This document shows positions 58,256 to 64,000 of a stretch of 64,000 nt of DNA, one piece after another; the first letter of the stretch is position 1, and every line of letters begins with the position of its first letter. Both the position numbers and the translations under genes were made by a program. The stretch comes from Chloroflexota bacterium (GTDB taxonomy: Bacteria > Chloroflexota > Anaerolineae > Aggregatilineales > Phototrophicaceae), in NCBI GenBank assembly GCA_028873975.1, contig JAPPMO010000119.1, positions 104,651-168,650 of the forward strand. Reading direction: 5' to 3'. The notes beneath the pieces are model-generated. The model did not search any database. It was not told the DNA's origin and saw nothing but the letters and a program-made list of their open reading frames with translations.

Positions 58256-59248
58256 TTAATTCTCCCGCCGCCGACTTTGGATGAAATTATTCACCAGTAT
58301 AGCAAATATCAGCACGCTGCCGATCACGACTATCGTCGCATCGCTGGTCACGCCCGACAGCGTCAAGCCATTCTTCAACAGTTGGATCAAAACGACGCCG
58401 ACGATCGTCCCCGGAATGGACCCAGTGCCCCCGAAGATGCTGGTGCCGCCCAATACAACCGCCGCGATCACATCCAGCTCAATGCCCGTTCCCATATCCG
58501 AGCGCGTCGTGCTCACCCGGGAGACGAAAATATAACCCGCCACCCCTGACATAAAACCGGAAAAGGTATAGATAAAGAGCAAATAGCGGTTGACTGTCAA
58601 CCCGCTGAAGCGGGCGCCGGTTTCATTGTTGCCGATGGCATAAAGCGCGCGTCCCAAGCGCGTGCGCGCCAAGACGATGCCGAAGATGACGACGGCGATG
58701 ATAAGCAGCCAGAGCTGCGTCGGGATGCCCAGGAACTCGCCTTGCCCCAGTTGGAAGAACCACTCCGGGTAGCCGCGGGCCGAGCGCGCCTCGCTGATGC
58801 CTTCGGCCAAGCCGCGGTATAGCGCCAGCGTCGCCAGGGTCATGATCAAGGGCGGCACGCCGACTCGCACGATGAAAAGCCCGTTGACGAAGCCGGCGAC
58901 TGTGCCGCTGAGTATGCCGGTGATGATCGCCAGTTCCAACGGGAAGCCAAGCTCCTGCCAGGTCCAGCCCAAAACGATGGCGGTGAGACCAAGGATAGAA
59001 CCAACCGAGAGGTCAATGCCGCCGGTGATGATGATATAGGTCATGGGAATCGCGATCAAACCGACCTCGGTCATGAAGCGGCCCTGCTGCAAGAGGTTGT
59101 CAACGGTGAGGAATTTGTCGGTGCGCGTCGCCAGGAAGAGCACAGAGACCAACATGATGACGAAGAGTACGCCTTCCTGGCTGATGAGCAAGTGGCGCAG
59201 CTTTTCGCCAACTGTTTGATTGCGCGGGTTTGGCATCCGTTCTTGCAC
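58256..59248 (-). CDS. Sugar ABC transporter permease, RhaQ/RbsC-like
   Basis: This 330-residue permease has the RbsC/RhaP-type motif TYIIITGGIDLSVGSILGLT, then LFIVRVGVPPLIMTLATLAL, NNETGARFSGLTVNRYLLFI and AAVVLGGTSIFGGTGSIPGT near the end. It has about 10 hydrophobic segments. The GTG at 59248 follows GGAGG by five bases; an ATG four codons further in is the alternative. It partners the larger permease upstream, nine bases away. Confidence 0.85.
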   Translation of the reverse strand: MQERMPNPRNQTVGEKLRHLLISQEGVLFVIMLVSVLFLATRTDKFLTVDNLLQQGRFMTEVGLIAIPMTYIIITGGIDLSVGSILGLTAIVLGWTWQELGFPLELAIITGILSGTVAGFVNGLFIVRVGVPPLIMTLATLALYRGLAEGISEARSARGYPEWFFQLGQGEFLGIPTQLWLLIIAVVIFGIVLARTRLGRALYAIGNNETGARFSGLTVNRYLLFIYTFSGFMSGVAGYIFVSRVSTTRSDMGTGIELDVIAAVVLGGTSIFGGTGSIPGTIVGVVLIQLLKNGLTLSGVTSDATIVVIGSVLIFAILVNNFIQSRRREN

Positions 59249-59257
59249 CCCTGCCTC

Positions 59258-60655
59258 CTACAGCCGCTGTCGCCGGCGCCGGATCAAATCCGCCAGCACC
59301 GTCGCCAGGATCAATAATCCTTGCACGGCTTTCAGCCAGAAGGGCGATACATTGATAAAGATCATCGCCGAACGGATGAAATTCAGCAAGAGCGTCGCCA
59401 TGGTTGATCCAATTGCCGTGCCCGTGCCGCCCAGGATGCTGACGCCGCCGACCACCGAAGCCGTAATGACAGAAAGCTCCAGCGCGGGCGGCGGCGTCGC
59501 TTGTATGATATTGAATTGGGTCGAATACATCACACTGGCGACGCCGATGAATATGCCGTTCAAAATGAAGACAGTCATCAACAGCCGCTTCTGTGACAAG
59601 CCGGAAAGACGCGCCGCTTCCGCATTGCCGCCCAGCGCGTAAAAAGCGCGTCCTGTGGCGCTGTACTTCATCCACAATACCACCACGACTGTCAGCGTGA
59701 CCATGATGATAATCGGCATGGGAATGCCCAGCGGACGCATCTGCGAGAGAAAATAGTCGGCTGGCATGTCCCGCACGCGTTCGCCCCCCGCCCAAATGAT
59801 CAAAATGCCCTTGATGATGCTCAACATGCCCAAGGTGACCACGATTGACGGTATGCGCAGGTAGGCGACCAGGAAGCCAATCAGGGCGCCAACGCCGGCG
59901 CCGACAATTAGCGGCGCCAGCCAGGCCAGCGGCGCCGGCAGGCCCGAGACCACCAGACGTCCGCTGATCACCGCCAGCAAGCCCACCAGCGAGCCGACCG
60001 AGATATCAATGTTGCCGGTGACGATGACCATCGTCATGCCCAGCGCGGCCACGGCGATATAAGCGTTGCCCTGCAATATGTCGGAGATATTGCGTTCCTG
60101 CAAAAAGCGCGGATTGGCGATGCCCACCAGGAAGATCAAGAGCAGCAGTCCGAAGAGAATGATGCTTTCCTGATTGCCGAAGAGTTTGGTGATGCGATAA
60201 CGTCCTTCGCCAGCGCCGCGCGGGACAAGGATTTGCAAGACGCACAAGATCCCGGCGGCCAGCATGATCCAAAATGCGCCCCCCATGCTGCTGATATAGG
60301 TCGCCTCTGTGGCGGCATAATCGCGCGTGAAATTGATGTAATACACCAGCGCCAGCAAACCGGTCACGCTCATCAGCAGTGAAATGGCGCGGCCCGCGCC
60401 CGGCGCAAGCGCGTTCCAGGCCCCCAGCAGCAGCACCCCCAGCCCGGCCAGCGGAATAAGCTCGACGCCGGTTTTGAAAATCTTCAGTTCGTTGGCTTTT
60501 TTGCTTGCGGTGACGACCGCGACCGTCGACGGACCCCTTTCCGGTTGGATGACAAAAGGCAGCAGGAAGTACGCGCCGATGATCACAAGCGCCAGGGCAA
60601 TGCCGATAAACTGCGCGGGACCGCGCTTCACGGGCGATGTCTTGCTCTTGCTCAT
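59258..60655 (-). CDS. Sugar ABC transporter permease, RhaP/RbsC-like, with N-terminal membrane extension
   Basis: The C-terminal 310 residues of this protein of about 465 are an RbsC-type permease: MTMVIVTGNIDISVGSLVGL, LRIPSIVVTLGMLSIIKGIL, GGNAEAARLSGLSQKRLLMT and TASVVGGVSILGGTGTAIGS. Before them are about 150 residues with roughly four further hydrophobic segments (IGIALALVIIGAYFLLPFVI, IPLAGLGVLLLGAWNALAPG, ISLLMSVTGLLALVYYI, FWIMLAAGILCVLQIL), which ordinary RbsC proteins lack. The ATG at 60655 overlaps the ATPase stop by four bases, so start and coupling are firm. Function of the extension is unknown. Confidence 0.82.
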   Translation of the reverse strand: MSKSKTSPVKRGPAQFIGIALALVIIGAYFLLPFVIQPERGPSTVAVVTASKKANELKIFKTGVELIPLAGLGVLLLGAWNALAPGAGRAISLLMSVTGLLALVYYINFTRDYAATEATYISSMGGAFWIMLAAGILCVLQILVPRGAGEGRYRITKLFGNQESIILFGLLLLIFLVGIANPRFLQERNISDILQGNAYIAVAALGMTMVIVTGNIDISVGSLVGLLAVISGRLVVSGLPAPLAWLAPLIVGAGVGALIGFLVAYLRIPSIVVTLGMLSIIKGILIIWAGGERVRDMPADYFLSQMRPLGIPMPIIIMVTLTVVVVLWMKYSATGRAFYALGGNAEAARLSGLSQKRLLMTVFILNGIFIGVASVMYSTQFNIIQATPPPALELSVITASVVGGVSILGGTGTAIGSTMATLLLNFIRSAMIFINVSPFWLKAVQGLLILATVLADLIRRRRQRL

Positions 60656-62187
60656 GCGCTGGCTCCCGTGGCGCGGCGCGCTTCTTCGCTCATCATGGCG
60701 TGGGCGATCAACTCTTGCGTGGCTTCCGCGCGACTGAATTCGCCCACCAAATGGCCTTCGCGCATGACCAGGATGCGGTCGCTCATGCCCAGGATCTCCG
60801 GCAGTTCGCTGGAAATCATCAGAATCGCCAAGCCCTCTTCCGCCGCCAACTGGCTCATCAGGCGGTGAATTTCTGATTTGGCGCCGACATCGACGCCACG
60901 CGTCGGTTCGTCCATGATCAGCAATTTGGGCTCGCTCGCCAGCCACTTGCTGACGACCACCTTTTGCTGATTCCCGCCGGACAGTTTGTTGACAATCTGC
61001 TCGGGCCCGGTGGCGCGAATGCTCAACTGCTGAATCGAGTGATTAGCCAGCCGGCGTTCTTCAGCGCGGTTGACAAAGGTATTCTGCGATACCGATTCCA
61101 GCACGGCCATCGAGGTGTTTTCGCGCAGGGTCATTTCTCGTACCAAGCCCTGCCGTCCGCGGTCTTCCGGCACATAACCGATGCCATGCCGCACCGCCTC
61201 GGAAGGTCGATGAATCTCAACCGCTTCGCCATTCAGCAGGATCGTGCCCGACTCCGCTGGCAAGACGCCAAAAATCACTTGCGCTGTCTCACTGCGCCCG
61301 GAGCCGACCAAACCCGCCAGACCGACGATTTCCCCCGCCCGCACCGAGAACGAGATGTCGCGCGTCAACGGCGGACGGTTGAGATTGCGAACTTCCAGCA
61401 CCACATCGCCGATCTTGGCCGCCTGTTTGGGGAAGAGATTCTCGATCGTGCGGCCGACCATCATGCTGATCAGTTGGGATTCGCTGGTGTCCCCCACGTC
61501 ATTGGCGCCAATGTATTCGCCGTCGCGCAAGACCGTCACTCGGTCCGCCAATTCAAAGACCTCGTTCAGGCGGTGGCTGATGTAAATGATGCTGACGCCG
61601 CGCTGGCGCAGCAAACGGACAATGCTGAACAACTGCTCGACATCGCTTTCGGTCAGGGCGGCGGTTGGCTCGTCCATGATGAGGATGCGGGCGTCAAGCG
61701 ACAAGGCTTTGGCGATCTCGACGCGCTGCCGGTTGCCGACGTTGAGCGTGCCGACCTTCGCCTGTACATCGAGGTTGAAGATATTCAGTTCCGCCAGCAG
61801 GGCTTCCGCCTCTCGCTCCATCCGCTCCCAGTCAATGGTTTGGAAGAAGCCTCGTTTCCGGGTCGGCGCATGTCCCATGAAGATGTTTTCCGCCACCGAT
61901 AACTCCGGGTACAAGCCGAGCTCCTGATAGATGGTGGCGATGCCGGCGCGCTGCGCCTCGCGCGGGTTGGCGAAGTGAACGCGCTGCCCTTCCAATTGGA
62001 TTTCCCCGGTTTCGGGCTGGTACACGCCGGAGACGATCTTGATCATGGTTGATTTGCCGGCGCCGTTTTCGCCGATCAGGGCGTGGACCTCGCCACGGCG
62101 CACGTCAAAATGGACATCTTTGAGCGCGTGCACGCCGGGGAAGTGCTTGTTGATCTCTCGCAATTGCAGCAGTGGCGCTTCGGTCAT
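60652..62187 (-). CDS. Sugar ABC transporter ATP-binding protein, RhaT/RbsA type (two ATPase domains)
   Basis: This protein of about 511 residues has two ABC domains. The first has Walker A GENGAGKSTMIKI, signature-region LNVGNRQRVEIAKALS and Walker B ILIMDEPTAALTESD. The second has the degenerate P-loop GLAGLVGSGRSETAQVI, signature KLSGGNQQKVVVSKWL and Walker B LLIMDEPTRGVDVG. This is the standard RbsA/XylG architecture. It starts at the ATG 62187 with AGGGA upstream, 44 bases after the kinase stop, and energises the two permeases downstream. Confidence 0.88.
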   Translation of the reverse strand: MTEAPLLQLREINKHFPGVHALKDVHFDVRRGEVHALIGENGAGKSTMIKIVSGVYQPETGEIQLEGQRVHFANPREAQRAGIATIYQELGLYPELSVAENIFMGHAPTRKRGFFQTIDWERMEREAEALLAELNIFNLDVQAKVGTLNVGNRQRVEIAKALSLDARILIMDEPTAALTESDVEQLFSIVRLLRQRGVSIIYISHRLNEVFELADRVTVLRDGEYIGANDVGDTSESQLISMMVGRTIENLFPKQAAKIGDVVLEVRNLNRPPLTRDISFSVRAGEIVGLAGLVGSGRSETAQVIFGVLPAESGTILLNGEAVEIHRPSEAVRHGIGYVPEDRGRQGLVREMTLRENTSMAVLESVSQNTFVNRAEERRLANHSIQQLSIRATGPEQIVNKLSGGNQQKVVVSKWLASEPKLLIMDEPTRGVDVGAKSEIHRLMSQLAAEEGLAILMISSELPEILGMSDRILVMREGHLVGEFSRAEATQELIAHAMMSEEARRATGASA

Positions 62188-62231
62188 GAAAATCCCTGAA
62201 CGTTCGTCCGATTGACGCCCATGGCGGCAGT

Positions 62232-63668
62232 TTATGGCAGCAAGGCGCGGAAGCGCTCGTAGTTCGCGTCCCAAGCCGCCCGGTCAACTGGCTCGAAAAG
62301 GACAAGCTCCGCCGACTCGCTCAACATGGCTCGCGCCTCGGCGACATCCCGCAGCTCTCCCAGGGCGATCAACTGAACGATAGCATTGCCGGTAGCCGTC
62401 GCTTCGGCCGGACCCGCCAGAACCGGACGACCGATGGCGTTGGCCGTCATCTGATTCAGCAGGGCATTCTTCGATCCGCCGCCGATGATATGCAGTCGAT
62501 CAACGCTGTGGCCCGAAACAGCGATCAATTGCTCCAAAACGAATCGATACTTGAAGGCCAGGCTGACGTAGACCGCGGCGATCAACTCGGCATCGCTTTC
62601 CGGCAAAGCCTGTCCATGTCGCCGACAATAGTCGATGACGCGCCCGGGCATATCGCCGGGCGCCAAAAAACTCGGATCATCCGGCTCAATCAAGGTCTTG
62701 AAGGGATCGACGCTCTGTACCCTCTGTACCATTGCCGCAAGCTGATCGAAACTGTAGTCCTTGCCTTCCGCTTTCCAGGCTGCCCGGCACTGATCCACCA
62801 CCCACAAGCCCATAATGTTTTTCAGGAAGCGGTAGGTATTTTCGTAGCCGCCTTCGTTGGTGACATTTGCGGCATAGGCGGCATGGCCGAGGATGGGCGC
62901 TTTTAACTCCATGCCCAGCAGGCTCCAGGTGCCGCTGCTCAGGTAGGCGACATTCGCGCCGGTGGCCGGTACGGCGACCACGGCGCTGCCGGTATCGTGA
63001 CAGGCTGGCGCGATAACGTCCCGGCCCCGGTAACTGCCGAGTTTTGCGCCCGGCGGCACAATCGGCGCAAAAATATCGGGGATGCCGATGGCCGCGGCGA
63101 TTTCGCGATCCCAATCGCCGCTATGGGCGTTGCATAGCTGCAGGGTGGTGGCTTCGGTGTATTCGCAGGTCTTCGAGCCCGTCAACCAATAGTTGAAGAG
63201 ATCGGCAATGGTCAAAAGGGTCCTGGCTTGCTCCAGCAGCGGGCTGCCGTCGCGGATGCTGGCCGCGAGCTGAAACAAGCCGTTGAATTGCAGGAACTGG
63301 ATGCCGGTGCGGTCGAAGATTTCGCGGCGCGGCATGCGCTCGAATGCCCACTCCATGGCGCCGTTTGTGCGCGGGTCGCGATAGTGGACCGGGTTTGCGA
63401 GCAATTCCCCGGCGCTATCCAGCAGGGCATAGTCGACCCCCCAACAATCCACGCCAATCGCAGCGGCGGCGTCAACCTTCTCGATGCCGACTGTAATTTC
63501 CCGCCAAAGCCGCAAAACATCCCAATGGAGCCTTTGCGGGGTTTGCACCGGGATATTGGGAAAACGATGGACTTCGCGCAGCGCTATGGCGCGGCCATCA
63601 AAGGACAGATCCATCACCCGTCCCGATGTTGCGCCCAAGTCTACCGCCGCGACGTGTTGTTTGGCCAT
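62232..63668 (-). CDS. rhaB: Rhamnulokinase (FGGY carbohydrate kinase)
   Basis: This 478-residue FGGY kinase follows the rhamnulokinase pattern: HVAAVDLGATSGRVMDLSFD, GVDCWGVDYALLDSAGELL, YRDPRTNGAMEWAFERMP, TGIQFLQFNGLFQLAAS and LFNYWLTGSKTCEYTEATTL. The ATP-domain motif is in LHIIGGGSKNALLNQMTANA followed by RPVLAGPAEATATGNAIVQL. It phosphorylates L-rhamnulose at O1. It is the first gene of the minus-strand rhamnose operon; no rhamnose isomerase is found in the window, so that gene may lie beyond 64 kb or elsewhere. No clear Shine-Dalgarno is seen. Confidence 0.88.
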   Translation of the reverse strand: MAKQHVAAVDLGATSGRVMDLSFDGRAIALREVHRFPNIPVQTPQRLHWDVLRLWREITVGIEKVDAAAAIGVDCWGVDYALLDSAGELLANPVHYRDPRTNGAMEWAFERMPRREIFDRTGIQFLQFNGLFQLAASIRDGSPLLEQARTLLTIADLFNYWLTGSKTCEYTEATTLQLCNAHSGDWDREIAAAIGIPDIFAPIVPPGAKLGSYRGRDVIAPACHDTGSAVVAVPATGANVAYLSSGTWSLLGMELKAPILGHAAYAANVTNEGGYENTYRFLKNIMGLWVVDQCRAAWKAEGKDYSFDQLAAMVQRVQSVDPFKTLIEPDDPSFLAPGDMPGRVIDYCRRHGQALPESDAELIAAVYVSLAFKYRFVLEQLIAVSGHSVDRLHIIGGGSKNALLNQMTANAIGRPVLAGPAEATATGNAIVQLIALGELRDVAEARAMLSESAELVLFEPVDRAAWDANYERFRALLP

Positions 63669-63794
63669 GAATTGATTTAGTTAGCGTGCGGGCAATTGAG
63701 ATCGCCCGGTATCCGCCGGTCATTTGCCAGGTTGCGCATTCGACCGATTTTATCCCGCGTCATTTTCACTGTCAATTGCGCCAGGGAACATGCC

Positions 63795-63870
63795 CAGGGC
63801 AATCGCTTCTAAATGATAGCGGCTGAAATGGCGAGAATCTAAACTGAATATGAACTACAGAGAACACAGA
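63795..63870. mobile_element. Truncated MITE-like element, third copy
   Basis: The left end CAGGGCAATCGCTTCTAAAT and the following segment through GAATCTAAACTGAATAT and CAGAGAACACAGA match the first 75 bases or so of the complete copies, then similarity stops. No right end is found before the window ends. The remaining non-coding sequence between 63669 and 64000 otherwise holds only the hairpin at 63962. Confidence 0.7.
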
Positions 63871-63961
63871 AGTAATTCCAAGTAAGTCATGCAACTAAAG
63901 CGAGCCTTGTAAGGCTTGTCCGATACTGCTTCGTTTTGCCAAAAATGGGGATATTTCCAGC

Positions 63962-63982
63962 GGGCGTTTCAGCGAAACGCCC
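63962..63982. repeat. Short GC-rich hairpin near the window end
   Basis: GGGCGTTTC and GAAACGCCC pair perfectly around a three-base loop, with CCTAC following. It looks like a dispersed palindromic repeat; a T-run 13 bases further could also make it a weak terminator for a plus-strand gene, but none is present. Confidence 0.45.
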
Positions 63983-64000
63983 CTACAACCCTCTTTTTTG

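Overview
The window is a bacterial chromosome segment with fairly high GC in its genes and a few clearly AT-richer islands (about 5.34-7.65 kb, 25.1-25.5 kb, 57.7-58.2 kb and the mobile repeats near 28.9, 54.7 and 63.8 kb). Almost every gene belongs to carbohydrate, sugar-acid or amino-acid-derivative catabolism: five ABC importers with their binding proteins, six Gfo/Idh/MocA oxidoreductases, two enolase-superfamily dehydratases, TIM-barrel isomerases, lactonase-type amidohydrolases and sugar kinases. This gene mix, and binding proteins that are mostly not lipoproteins, suggest a heterotrophic Chloroflexota (Anaerolineae-like) bacterium. There is no rRNA or other marker gene here, so the taxonomy is inference only.

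Layout. 0.2-5.3 kb (minus): two tandem acyl-CoA-dehydrogenase-like paralogues, then a hexulose-phosphate-synthase-like decarboxylase and a zinc alcohol dehydrogenase. 5.3-7.8 kb: a low-GC restriction-modification pair that abuts, and appears to have truncated, another DNA methylase gene. 7.8-9.1 kb (minus): a sugar isomerase and a small membrane protein. 9.3-18.4 kb (plus): a GntR/AraR-like regulator with a perfect operator, then a family-5 ABC importer whose last gene fuses an ATPase to a membrane anchor and three repeated extracytoplasmic-type domains; a strong terminator follows. 18.5-25.1 kb (plus): a PhyH dioxygenase, ROK kinase, DUF4127 protein, NanE epimerase, two Gfo/Idh/MocA enzymes and a lipoprotein. 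25.5-28.7 kb (minus): a MalEFG-type importer. 29.3-41.6 kb (plus): an oxidoreductase, a second MalEFG-type importer with a duplicated permease, then a run of catabolic enzymes ending in L-rhamnonate dehydratase. 41.6-54.5 kb (minus): a Dpp/Opp-type importer transcribed with aldolase/dehydratase, enolase-superfamily, oxidoreductase, amidohydrolase and aminotransferase genes. 55.1-63.7 kb (minus): a rhamnose-type uptake and kinase operon ending with a class II aldolase and a sensory-rhodopsin-transducer-family (ASRT) protein.

How it fits together. Both the phosphorylative route (rhamnulokinase, class II aldolase, RhaS-like importer) and the oxidative route (lactonase-like hydrolases, rhamnonate dehydratases, keto-acid aldolase family) for L-rhamnose-like deoxy sugars are represented. 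The clearest unusual features are the ATPase-membrane-repeat fusion, a 258-bp MITE-like element with TIRs and a target-site duplication, a strong intercistronic hairpin directly after all five binding-protein genes, the ASRT protein in a rhamnose operon, and substituted catalytic or metal residues in several enzymes.
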